Positions 23,701-32,900 of a stretch of 43,168 nt of DNA are shown here, piece after piece. A program made the translations under genes and the position numbers. Position 1 is the stretch's first letter. Each line of letters opens with the position of its first letter. The notes beneath the pieces are model-generated. The model searched no databases. It saw nothing but the letters and a program-made list of their open reading frames with translations, and had not been told where the DNA came from. Source of the DNA: JASEGV01 sp947085405 (GTDB taxonomy: Bacteria > Bacteroidota > Ignavibacteria > UBA10030 > BY39); NCBI GenBank assembly GCA_947085405.1, contig CAMTWO010000038.1, positions 1 through 43,168 of the forward strand, in the 5' to 3' direction.

Positions 23701-25752
23701 ACCGGTGGTGGTATTATTGGTGATTTAGATTTCGGTAACTACTTTACAAATGCTTCGATTTCAGGTATGAAGTTCGAAGATTTGAATGGTAACGGTATAA
23801 AAGAAACCGGCGAACCGGGACTTGCCGGTTGGACAATCAATTTAGCCGGACCAATGACAGCAAGTGTAGTTACACCTGCAGGCGGTGCATATAGTTTCAC
23901 CAGCTTACTTCCGGGCGACTATACAGTTTCCGAAGATCTTCAAGCCGGTTGGGTAAAAACTTTACCAACCGCTGCATCTTATGCAGTAACACTCGACCTC
24001 GGCGGTCAAGCTGTTGTAGACCAAGATTTTGGTAACTTTAAATTAGCAGTTGTAAGCGGTAAAGTATTCTTAGACTTTAACCGTGATGGTCTGTTTAATG
24101 TCGGCGAACCCGGTGTTGACGATGTTACAGTTAATCTAAATACTCTAACCACGGTTACTGCAGGTGGTGGATTATACAATTTTGCTGCACCGGTTGCTTC
24201 ATATACATTAAGTATAGTAGTTCCGTCAGGCAGATATATTATTGCACCTGCAAGTGGAAATTATCCGATTAATGTTAATGCAAGCGGCGTAGTATTTGCC
24301 GGCAACTTTGCACTAAACTACGATGAAGATCAGGCAATGTATCGCTCATTTAGACATGAAGATATTGTTGCATTAGTAAATAGTAAACTTCCCAAAGCTA
24401 TAAAGAACACTAAACCGGATAAAGTAGAGTTCGAACTCGAATTAACAGTTCCTGTTCATACACCAACTTTTACTACTTTACATTTAGAGTATGGTGCCGC
24501 ACCATTTGCAACGACAGATATAAAATATCCTGGTCAAATATTTCCGGCACAAGTAGTAAAACTGAACGGAGAAGAACTTGAACTTGGTGTTGATTACACT
24601 TTAACTGGTGTAATCGATGGTAAGAACAAGAAGTTTGACTATGTCATTGGCGGTTTAGCCGCTGGTGATACAATCAACATTCACGGTTTTGTTAAATCTG
24701 CAAAACCAATAAAAGCAAAATATTGGTGGTTACCTGTTGACCTCGTAGCAAAAGAGAAAATTGTAAAGATTGCACTTCTCGGAACCGAATCAGTATGGAA
24801 TCTCAATATGCCTCGCTTACCAATGCCAACTTATGCAAACCTCATTAATGAAGTTTACACAGATGGTGGTTTTACACTGCCAGATGCTGGCTTACTCGTT
24901 GGTATAGTTGGCGATCCGAAAACAACCGGATGGGTACTTATTGCAAAACCGGGCGATGTTCAAAAATCGCTGTATGATAAGAATGGCGGAATCCACGATG
25001 GTCCAGCAAGGTTCTTCGATTTCTTGAAGATTACCAAACCATTTGTAAAAGGACAAAAAACGTTGCCACCTATAGTTCACGATAATATGCTTTTTGCCGA
25101 AATCGTTGCTCTAAAGTTAGGTATCGCAGCAAGTGCTACATCGCATACACTCCCAGGTTTTGGTGAATTAGTTTATCAAGGTTCAGTTGTTGCACACCAT
25201 GGTAAAAAGGTTAGCACCATTGCAAAACAAGCCAGTGATGCTATGACATTAAAACCAACAGAAGCCGGACTCGCAATCGGATACTTTACTGCGATTCGCG
25301 AAATCAATGAAGCATTTGCCGGTAACTTAGATACCACAAACTTTAGCACAAAAACAGTGCTTACTGGTATCAAGAAGCTTGCCGATGTTCCCGTATTGCG
25401 TGCAGGCGATGGAACAATAGTTACAATCAATACACCAAACGAAGGTAACTACAGTCAAGTACCTGATATTTTTGAGTTAGCTCAAAACTATCCGAACCCA
25501 TTCAACCCATCAACTACAATTCAGTTCATATTACCTGAAGATGCAATCGTAACCTTGAAGGTTTATAACGTTCTTGGTCAGGAAGTTGCAACTTTAGCTA
25601 ATCGCGAACTATTTACCGAAGGTCTTAACGACGTAGAATTTGAAGCCGGCAATCTTTCGTCCGGTGTTTACTTCTACCAAATTACTGCCGATGGTGTAGG
25701 CGAGAATGCAGCTAAATTCTCACAAATCAAGAAGATGGTCTTGATGAAGTAA
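20755..25752 (+). CDS. Large surface protein: beta-helix, SdrD-B-like repeats, unnamed module, T9SS sorting domain
   Basis: 1665 residues. A signal peptide (to ~A23) is followed by a right-handed beta-helix (~130-480; rungs such as NITIKNCRIGG, NLVVSNNIFAN, FDVKNNIFSS). Then come an extracellular Ig-like part, a jelly-roll/MAM-like part (~720-895; LRFDMAFMME, GWRKATITLSEL, VAFDNFEV), and three SdrD-B-like repeats near 901, 1001 and 1098 (FLDVNQNGAKDTGEPG, FEDLNGNGIKETGEPG, FLDFNRDGLFNVGEPG). Next is a ~355-residue module (1196-1552) shared with the protein at 34075, and a sorting domain from ~1577 (YPNPFNPSTTIQF). The start follows AGGAGG. It is probably exported by T9SS and surface-attached; beta-helix and SdrD-B parts suggest adhesion, but no enzymatic residues could be assigned. 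Confidence 0.88.
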   Translation: MNRFLNLFILFGLIAVLAVGSFAADQPKIKVQAEQLDLVTEPQGALGSPLVVFPKGLSKAALAGTYTIGALGNYMTLNEAVAALMLEGVSAPVTFEFIDAAYADSQVTFGAITGASLTNTVTFKPAVGVSPHIKFFNRRANLTTDVTAMTFHGAGFITFDGENRMTIEADTLVAPWGGLLTSRNVLWVRNGSNNLNFKNFTAIGSRRSTSTGFALFYQFNTGYLIANSNITYDNLTAYRGNSGFWVTGASSAVPAPPDNNITIKNCRIGGTFSPNPALFQLHLAGIPVSSQFVTNMTVDNNRFDGVMNAATIRGGQFTDNSVNLVVSNNIFANFVETTGGTSTNSIRALQVHGTAGLVGAVKSTMTFYNNMVYNLVNDFGGSANAPMFGMIFFGGNGQGYNIKLYHNTFNVDAKNTNMGSSHGMNYNGAGSSAVPPAPGVDIFDVKNNIFSSRRTSAGNAYCVAMYGPPLSIIGAINLTSDNNLYYSSSTYIGIIPSATPNSGYLFSSLQDWRDSAGYWTNGLGAQVDVNSKVGDPLFKPNDGRIVYQGYVSPADLMGTASVPAYITHDIDGELRADKTPVDVGADAFTPIPWDRDAYPVSITGPDPAGIIFNTDGYPVVRVKSNGTETFGIATRVRIVGPAPATTEVYNVVETTPAVDPFAVVSYTFTVPFNTATAGTYTMYLTTELVGDQLPENNGPITKSLFVSPLAVAPYFNNFETTVGDWYSAPTAGTMNDWLLGTPAKTTINTAASGVKAWVTGPLNANYAVAWQGAVYSPYLDLTTLNNPVLRFDMAFMMEPDWDATIVEYTLDQGATWVRADRATAINWYNDRDDPDLYLIFGAPAWSGSFETNPGGWRKATITLSELANVPLVRFRVKFGSDAFSVDEGVAFDNFEVLDGAKLAGMFFLDVNQNGAKDTGEPGTAGWNVNLKPYNYIGTSDANGQYMFPDNIVPGIYTLYEDQKPGWVLTYPSNLLQEHEIEVTGGGIIGDLDFGNYFTNASISGMKFEDLNGNGIKETGEPGLAGWTINLAGPMTASVVTPAGGAYSFTSLLPGDYTVSEDLQAGWVKTLPTAASYAVTLDLGGQAVVDQDFGNFKLAVVSGKVFLDFNRDGLFNVGEPGVDDVTVNLNTLTTVTAGGGLYNFAAPVASYTLSIVVPSGRYIIAPASGNYPINVNASGVVFAGNFALNYDEDQAMYRSFRHEDIVALVNSKLPKAIKNTKPDKVEFELELTVPVHTPTFTTLHLEYGAAPFATTDIKYPGQIFPAQVVKLNGEELELGVDYTLTGVIDGKNKKFDYVIGGLAAGDTINIHGFVKSAKPIKAKYWWLPVDLVAKEKIVKIALLGTESVWNLNMPRLPMPTYANLINEVYTDGGFTLPDAGLLVGIVGDPKTTGWVLIAKPGDVQKSLYDKNGGIHDGPARFFDFLKITKPFVKGQKTLPPIVHDNMLFAEIVALKLGIAASATSHTLPGFGELVYQGSVVAHHGKKVSTIAKQASDAMTLKPTEAGLAIGYFTAIREINEAFAGNLDTTNFSTKTVLTGIKKLADVPVLRAGDGTIVTINTPNEGNYSQVPDIFELAQNYPNPFNPSTTIQFILPEDAIVTLKVYNVLGQEVATLANRELFTEGLNDVEFEAGNLSSGVYFYQITADGVGENAAKFSQIKKMVLMK

Positions 25753-25768
25753 TTACCCCACCTTGTGT

Positions 25769-25791
25769 CCCTCCCCTTTTTAAGGGGAGGG
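25769..25791. terminator. Hairpin after the large surface-protein gene
   Basis: Arms CCCTCCCCTT and AAGGGGAGGG with a TTT loop, 16 bp after the stop codon. A weaker outer pairing (AATTACCCC with GGGGTTAGTAATT) encloses it. Position suits a terminator or 3' stabiliser, but no U-run follows and the G-rich palindrome could equally be a dispersed repeat. A second, weaker hairpin (TGTTCGC / GCGAACA) lies at 25810-25840. Confidence 0.45.
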
Positions 25792-25877
25792 TACGGAGGG
25801 GTTAGTAATTGTTCGCTCTGTCTTGCTGGCGGGGCGAACAGCTAATAAAAAAATAAAATAAAAAATAAACAAATAAT

Positions 25878-25891
25878 CCGTTAGCTAACGG
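25878..25891. repeat. 14-bp perfect palindrome before a ribosome-binding site
   Basis: CCGTTAGCTAACGG ends one base before the AAGGAG that serves the gene at 25905. As RNA it could form a small hairpin next to the ribosome-binding site; as DNA it could be a dimeric protein site. Neither is shown. Confidence 0.5.
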
Positions 25892-25904
25892 AAGGAGAAA
25901 TTAA

Positions 25905-26765
25905 ATGAAATTAAAAGTTATTAGTGTAGCGATTTTAATAGTGTTAATAGCTGCAACAATGTTTTCACAAGAGTATAAGATTAAGTTAACTATTGTTGAT
26001 TCAGAGGTTCCTGTCCCTAAACAATATACCGCCACATTTGGATGGCACGTTGATGCGACACATTGTATGGATGTAGCATTAGGAGAATCGGATGGACCGC
26101 CGAATCCTCCCGGTTTTAGCTTAGCTTTTGCAAAATTTAGGACAACCGGTTTAACTGATGCATGTTATCCGGGGGGAAGTGGTATGGTTGATGGTAATTT
26201 AAAACCTTTTGATTTAAGAAAATGGACTTTAGGTCAAACTATCCGAGATACATTCCGTTTAGCTTTTACTGAACCTGGTGCAGCAACTTTTCCTATAACT
26301 GTTAGTTGGGAAACGATAAGTGATCCATCTATTCCAAGTTTAACAATGAAAGAATTTGGGACTGCCGATTTGCAAACTGTGAATATGTTAACCGAAAGAT
26401 CTATAATTATAACAGATGCGGATATTGTCAGGCTAAATATATTTACACAAACTCTATTAAACGTACAAGAAATAGGTGGTTTACCCAACGATTTTAAATT
26501 AGAACAAAATTATCCAAACCCTTTCAACCCATCGACAGATGTTTTATTCTCTATCAAAAATACATCGAATGTAAAAATCAGTGTTTATAATGTAATTGGT
26601 CAACTTGTAAATACTTTAGTTGACGAACAGATGAATGCCGGCAATTATTCTGTTAAGTGGGATGCTACCAATTATGCTAATGGTGTCTATTACATAAAAA
26701 TGAATACTGTGAACCAAAACGGCGAAATATTTAACAGCGTCAAAAAATCTGTTTTAATTAAGTAA
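25905..26765 (+). CDS. Secreted protein: one LPPxPP-type module plus T9SS sorting domain
   Basis: 286 residues: signal peptide (to ~FSQ, residue 22), a single beta-rich module (~25-185) and a T9SS sorting domain from YPNPFNPSTDVLFS (~205) ending KKSVLIK. The module has the pattern seen in three neighbouring proteins: FGWHVDATHCMDVALGE, then GPPNPPGF and FAKF, later FPITVSWETI and NMLTERSIIITDADIVRLNI. Because the module makes up the whole mature protein, this is the minimal example of that unnamed family. A good AAGGAG lies 8 bases before the ATG. Function unknown; an extracellular structural or binding role is likely. Confidence 0.8.
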   Translation: MKLKVISVAILIVLIAATMFSQEYKIKLTIVDSEVPVPKQYTATFGWHVDATHCMDVALGESDGPPNPPGFSLAFAKFRTTGLTDACYPGGSGMVDGNLKPFDLRKWTLGQTIRDTFRLAFTEPGAATFPITVSWETISDPSIPSLTMKEFGTADLQTVNMLTERSIIITDADIVRLNIFTQTLLNVQEIGGLPNDFKLEQNYPNPFNPSTDVLFSIKNTSNVKISVYNVIGQLVNTLVDEQMNAGNYSVKWDATNYANGVYYIKMNTVNQNGEIFNSVKKSVLIK

Positions 26766-26793
26766 ATAATCCCTAAAATAATTTGTACAATCA

Positions 26794-29700
26794 GTGCATC
26801 ACCTAAATCAAATATATTTTTTAAAAATTATTGTAATTGGTTTGCTGTTGTTGGCGGTAAGTTTTATTGCAGCGGCACAAACCAATTTCGTAATTCCTTT
26901 TCGCGGCGAATCAGCGCTAGGATTGCGTGCAAAATTGTTGTCCGGAGTCCATCCAAATGCAACTTATTGTATAGATGAAAACGTGATATTGAATTTTGAT
27001 GATGGTACGGTCGTCAAAGAAAAGGAATTACCACCGCCAAGTCCAGCGCCCGATATTGAAATTCGATTTAAAGATAGCAGAAGCGGTGCCGGAGCTTGTT
27101 TAGGAAATGGCTTAGATGAAGACATAAAAGCATATACTACTATCGGACGTATCGATACTTTTATGATTAATTATGTTGCCTTCATTGATGAATTAGGTAA
27201 CCCACGTGGTTATCCGGTAAAGGTATATTGGCCCGTAGGTATAAATTTAGTCTGCGATAGTATCAAAATAACCTCACCTATAAGTGTAAGAATGCGTATG
27301 GATACAACTACTTTTGTAGTTTTATCTGATCCCGATTTTTCCCTGATGCGAATTATAAAATATGGTTCGAAATCGTATCCCGAACAGCCACCTTTAAAAG
27401 CTATTACTTATTCTCCCGTTAAGGATTCAGCGTTAAAAGTCGTAACACCTGAACTTATATGGAGTTTCGTGCAAAGTGCAATTTCATATAATTATCAAAT
27501 TGCTTTAGATGAAAACTTTACAAGCATCGTTATTGATGATTCTACGCTCAATCATCAAGTGATAAAACCGTTAAATCCACTTGGATATAATAAAAAGTAT
27601 TACTGGCGAGTGAGGGCACGAAACCAATATGGTTACGGTACATTCTCGAACACAAACAGTTTTATTACTCCTCAATTACCTGTTCCAACACTTGTTTCGC
27701 CTGATTCAGCGGCAGCTAACTTAGCTCGTCCAATTAATTTCAGATGGCGAAAACCTGTGGCAATACCACGCTATCATTTACAAATAGCGAATGATGTTAA
27801 CTTTACGCAGGTGGTTATCAACGATACGGCTGTAGTTGATACATTCAAGCAAATTAGTCTGATACCCAGCGGACGTACATATTTTTGGCGGGTTCGTAGT
27901 TCTGCCGAAGGAAATTATGGTATTTTTTCAAACATTCGAACATTCAGTTTACGTTTATATAAACCGGCAGTTCCTGAATTATTACAACCCGCTCATCGCG
28001 ACACGGGTATTTCGCCGGTTACAACTTTCAAGTGGAAGCCAACTCTTGATGCTGTAAGTTATCACATTCAAATTGCAAGCGATACAAATATTTCATCAAT
28101 AGTATTTCAAGACTCAACAATAACAGATACATCACGTATAATCAGTCTAATTCCATTAACAACTTACTTCTGGCGGGTTCGGGCTAAGAACGATTCAGGT
28201 ATTACTAACAGTGGTGTATGGCGGTTTAGAACAAGAGTTCCAATTCCTTCGGTGACAACTCTTTTAACGCCGGCTAATAATGATACTAACGCATTACTTT
28301 CACCTATTGTAAATTGGAATTCAGTTCAATATGCTACGCAATATGAACTTGAAGTCGCACTCGATAATAACTTCACAAATAAAGTTTATTCAAATACAAA
28401 TATCGCCGATACATCACAACAAATTCCAACTCTTATTTCATACATACAATATTTTTGGCGTGTTCGGGCGAAGAATTATGTCGGAATAGGAAATTATTCA
28501 ACTGTTTGGAATTTTAAAACGATTTTGACTCCTCCTGAAAAGGTAACATTGATATCGCCTTTGAACAATACTATAGACGTAATAGCTAATCCTACAGTCC
28601 AATGGAGTTCAGCAACTCGCGGAGTGCGATACCATTATCAGGTTGATACGGTTATTACCTTTGCAGAACCGTTATTCGAGGATAGCAGTTTTTCAGGACT
28701 TTCAAAACAGGTTGGACCTTTAGGGTTGGATAAAAAATATTACTGGCGTGTTCGAAGCTGGAACCGGACAGGTTACGGCGATTATTCCGATACTTTTAAT
28801 TTTATTACAGTCGGTTTACCAAAACCTGTAACACCTGTTCTTAAAGAACCGAGGAATTTAGCTCCTAATATTTCGCTCAATCCTACTTTACAATGGGAAA
28901 TTTCTTTGAATGCCGAAGTCTATTTTTTGGAAGTGGCACGTGATTCAATTTTTTCACTTGCGAACCGGATATTGTTAGACACAAATGTATCTGTGAGTGA
29001 AAGAAAAATCGGATTGCTAGCAGAAAAAACCAGATATTTTTGGAGAGTTAAAGCAAAAAATATAGCCGGAATGAGCGAATGGTCCTCAGTATGGAGTTTT
29101 AGAACTTATGGCGATGAACCCGCAAATTGGCTTACCTCGTTTGTAGTTTTTGAAACCGGAATAGCACGCGATACGATACGTTTTGGTGTCCATCCAAACG
29201 CTACACACGGAATCGATAATGCTTTAGGTGAGTATATGCTTCCGCCTGTTGAACCCGGTTATTTCGATGCACGCTGGGTAAGTCCACCACGAAGGTCGGG
29301 AATACTTGGAGAAGGGATACGCTTAAATTATATTCCATTTACAAGTTTTACACAGATTGATACATACAGAGTTAGTTTTCAACCAGGCATCGGAAGTTAT
29401 CCTGTTACTATAAGATGGAATAATTTGTTTTTGAAAAATGTGTGCGATAGTATTAAGTTGCGTGATGAGATAGGTGGATTTACAGTTAATGTTCGAATGG
29501 ATTTAGATAATTCAGTACAAATAACGAATGAAGCTGTAAAAACTTTATTGTTGGTTAAATGGGGTGCTCGTCCGCTAAATATAAAAATCGAGAGCAATCA
29601 AATTCCTGATGATTTTGTGCTGTATCAAAATTACCCTAACCCATTTAATCCGGCAACCAATATCAGATTTTCGATTAAAAATTCGACCCGCGCAGTATTA

Positions 29701-29886
29701 ACGGTGTATAACGCCTTAGGCGAATATATAACAACTTTAACTGATAACTACTTTGTTCCAGGCACTTATAGTGTTGAATGGAATGGTAAAGATATGAATT
29801 CGCAAAGTGTTCCCAGTGGTGTATATTTTGTAAAAATGAACACAGATAAATATTCTGCAGTACAAAAAATGATCCTCCTACGCTAA
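26794..29886 (+). CDS. Secreted six-repeat fibronectin III-like protein with two LPPxPP modules and T9SS tail
   Basis: 1030 residues. A hydrophobic signal sequence (IIVIGLLLLAVSFIAAAQ) is followed by an LPPxPP-type module (~40-195; GVHPNATYCIDENV, KELPPPSPAPDIEIRF), six fibronectin III-like repeats (~200-775), each ending in Y[FY]WRV[RK] plus a W-containing strand, a second LPPxPP module (~785-930; FGVHPNATHGIDNALGEYML, PPVEPGYFDARWV) and a sorting domain from YPNPFNPATNIRFS. The start is uncertain: no in-frame ATG exists near the signal sequence, the best start is GTG at 26794 and no clear ribosome-binding site precedes it. It lies 28 bp after the previous gene, so it may be translated by coupling. 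Probably a surface adhesin or structural protein. Confidence 0.82.
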   Translation: MHHLNQIYFLKIIVIGLLLLAVSFIAAAQTNFVIPFRGESALGLRAKLLSGVHPNATYCIDENVILNFDDGTVVKEKELPPPSPAPDIEIRFKDSRSGAGACLGNGLDEDIKAYTTIGRIDTFMINYVAFIDELGNPRGYPVKVYWPVGINLVCDSIKITSPISVRMRMDTTTFVVLSDPDFSLMRIIKYGSKSYPEQPPLKAITYSPVKDSALKVVTPELIWSFVQSAISYNYQIALDENFTSIVIDDSTLNHQVIKPLNPLGYNKKYYWRVRARNQYGYGTFSNTNSFITPQLPVPTLVSPDSAAANLARPINFRWRKPVAIPRYHLQIANDVNFTQVVINDTAVVDTFKQISLIPSGRTYFWRVRSSAEGNYGIFSNIRTFSLRLYKPAVPELLQPAHRDTGISPVTTFKWKPTLDAVSYHIQIASDTNISSIVFQDSTITDTSRIISLIPLTTYFWRVRAKNDSGITNSGVWRFRTRVPIPSVTTLLTPANNDTNALLSPIVNWNSVQYATQYELEVALDNNFTNKVYSNTNIADTSQQIPTLISYIQYFWRVRAKNYVGIGNYSTVWNFKTILTPPEKVTLISPLNNTIDVIANPTVQWSSATRGVRYHYQVDTVITFAEPLFEDSSFSGLSKQVGPLGLDKKYYWRVRSWNRTGYGDYSDTFNFITVGLPKPVTPVLKEPRNLAPNISLNPTLQWEISLNAEVYFLEVARDSIFSLANRILLDTNVSVSERKIGLLAEKTRYFWRVKAKNIAGMSEWSSVWSFRTYGDEPANWLTSFVVFETGIARDTIRFGVHPNATHGIDNALGEYMLPPVEPGYFDARWVSPPRRSGILGEGIRLNYIPFTSFTQIDTYRVSFQPGIGSYPVTIRWNNLFLKNVCDSIKLRDEIGGFTVNVRMDLDNSVQITNEAVKTLLLVKWGARPLNIKIESNQIPDDFVLYQNYPNPFNPATNIRFSIKNSTRAVLTVYNALGEYITTLTDNYFVPGTYSVEWNGKDMNSQSVPSGVYFVKMNTDKYSAVQKMILLR

Positions 29887-29982
29887 AGCTTCGGAGGACA
29901 GGTTGCTAAAGAAATAAATATTTTCTATTACTACAATTAATTAATAACAAAAAATTAAAAACAAATGAAAGGAAGAATGAAC

Positions 29983-32900
29983 ATGCGTAAAATTGTTCTC
30001 AGTGTAATGGCTGTTCTTATATTAACAGGAATGGCTTTTTCGCAAGACGCGATGCAGGTAATTCCAAAATCCGAACTCATCGACCAAGGTCCGGTAAAGG
30101 AAGATGCAAAATTTCCTTCGATGAAAAGCGATTCGAAGAAAAGTTTGCCCGCTTACTTAGCACCGCCGAGTGCCCGTGGCGTATATACAGGGATTACCGG
30201 ATATTGGGATTTCCAAACAAATGGTGGACCATTAGATTATCTAGAAGTAAATCCTGTAAATATAAATAAAATTCATGCAATTATGATGGTTGGTACCGAT
30301 ACAGGCGCTACTTCTACAATAAGCTCCTCACGTAGAACTGCCTACAGTTTTTCGTCTGATGGTGGTGAAACGTGGAAAAATCCCAATATTTTAAACAAGG
30401 GTCCAATTGCTCGTTCAGGTTATCCTGCGATGACTATCGAAAATCTCGGTGGAGGTGTTTATGCTGCCGACATCGTAAACCATGCGGTTCATCCCGGTGA
30501 CCCAGAGGGTGGATTAAGTACTGCTCTTTCGTTACAACAAACCGAAGGTTCGGATTTTGGTGATGCTATATATCCTGAAATGCAATGGGAATCGGACCGT
30601 CCAATATGGCCCTGCATAAAAATTGCGGCTAATGGAAATATGGTTATTGTCGCGGGCAGGCCGTCCCCCGGCGGTACGTACGCTATGACATATAATATTC
30701 TAGGTGGTTTTACATCTTGGACACCTTTAGATACACTCGAAGGTGGAGCTCGCACCGGTTTGGCAGTTGGCGCCGATGGCAGAATTGCTGCCGGTTGGTT
30801 CTACTCACCGGGTGGAATAGAAACATATACAATTGCTTTCAAAGAATCATTTGACAATGGTGTAACATGGGGTCCACTTGATTCCATCAGAACTAAAGCA
30901 GTCGATGATTATATCTATTTTGGTGGTTTCGATATAATGTATATCGGAAACACACTTTATATTGCTACATGCGGTGGAAAAATTATTGATGGTTCTGTTC
31001 CTTATCGCACATCAAAGGTAATGTTATACGACCAAGGTACAAATGTAAACCGAACTGTGATGGATAGTTTAGGTTTCCCATTTTTAAAACGGACAACAAA
31101 AACATCACAAAGTAATCATGGTTTCTCATTTCATCAACCAACTATGGGATACACAGTTAAAGGTGGAGTAACTTCGATTTTTGTTGCTGCAAGTGCTCAC
31201 ATAGAAGATATGATTGATTCTAAAAATTTTCATTATTCAGATATAGTTTTTGCAAAAACTACTGATAACGGTACAACATGGACAGACGCTAAAAATATTA
31301 CGAGAACATCAGAACTTGATGAGCGTTATCCATCTGTTTCGTCATTTAATCCTGTTCTCAATGATAGTAGCTGGATGTATCTGGCATTTCAGGAAGATAG
31401 AGTCCCCGGTCGTAATAACGTTATACCTGACGGTGATAGTCGTCCAGTTTCGCGCGCTTCTTTGAAGTTTATGCGTGTTAATGTCGATTATCAACCGATG
31501 AAAGATATAGCAGTTGTACAAGTAAAGTTGAGTAACTATTCAGGCATTCGCGCTGTTGGTGTTGTTGAAACTGTGAAAGTTATCATTAAAAATGATGGAC
31601 GTGAAGCTAATCCAACTACTCTGACTGTAAATTATAAAGCTGGTTCGCTCCCGGCGAATTCGAGTGATGGCGTTAACCAAGTATTCACTCCTACCTGGAC
31701 TGGTAAAGATAATAAATATGCTTATCTAACATTTACTCAAACATATAATCCTTTAACTCCTGGTCTATTAACTATTTTTGTACGTAATTTCTATACGGGT
31801 GATGAAGACCCGGGTACTAATGATGGTAAAACTTCTATTATAATTGTGCCACCAAAGGATTTAGCTGTAAATTCAGTTACAAGAATAACTCCGGAAATTT
31901 ACCCTAAAACCTCTGTTACACCTTATTTGCCTTCTCTTAAACTGAAAACAGAAGTATTAAACCTCGGCGGTATTGCTTCGGGTGCTTATGAATTAAGGTG
32001 GTTTGTTAATAACGTTGCTCAAACACTTTTAGGCCGCCCTTCAATCCCTTATGCTGGTAAAGATAATGTTGAATTAACTTACAATCCCCCAGCTATCGGA
32101 ACATACGATATAAGAACTCGTGCAGTAGCCAGTGGTGATACAACATTAGAAAATGATACTCTCGCTATAAAGGTTCGTGCATATTCATCAAATTCATTCT
32201 CAATTGCATACGACGATTCGAATGATGTGCAGGATTCAAATTGGGGAACAGATAGCTTACGCCGTACATTAACATCGGGTGTTCGTTTTACCCCGACTCA
32301 ACGCACCAAACTACAATCTGCTGATGTTTGTTACAGTGTAACATATCAAAACGTTGTGGTAGTTGATTCAGTACTGCTATCAATTCGACAAGGACTCAAC
32401 GATTCAACTCCGGGGGCTGTATTATGGCAGAAGTGGTTTAAGAATGAGTATATTGTTCGGACCAATGGATCACAATGGGTTAGTTTTCCAATCGATCAAG
32501 AATTGTGGTTCAATGCCGGTGAAGAATTCTGGATTCAAATATTTTTCCCTGCTCTGCATGGCTTTATAGCAATAGATCCTGTAACTGGGACTAAATCTAC
32601 TATGTTAGTTTTACCTTATCCGCAGGCGGTTGATTATTATCCTGAAGAAAAGCAAACCATCTGGAATGAAGGTAATAGAAGTTTCTTCTCGGAAGATACC
32701 GGTAAAACATATTTTCCGCTACGCGAAAATTATAGGTGGGTTCCGGCCGGTCCAAATAACAAAATAGCGATGCGTAATTTAGTTCGCGCAATTTGCTTAG
32801 ATACTACTTTAACCGACCAAATTAGCGTTCGTTCAGGTTGGAATATGGTTTCGATACCTGTTCGCAGAGAAGAATTAAAAACAACTTTATTCCCAACTGC

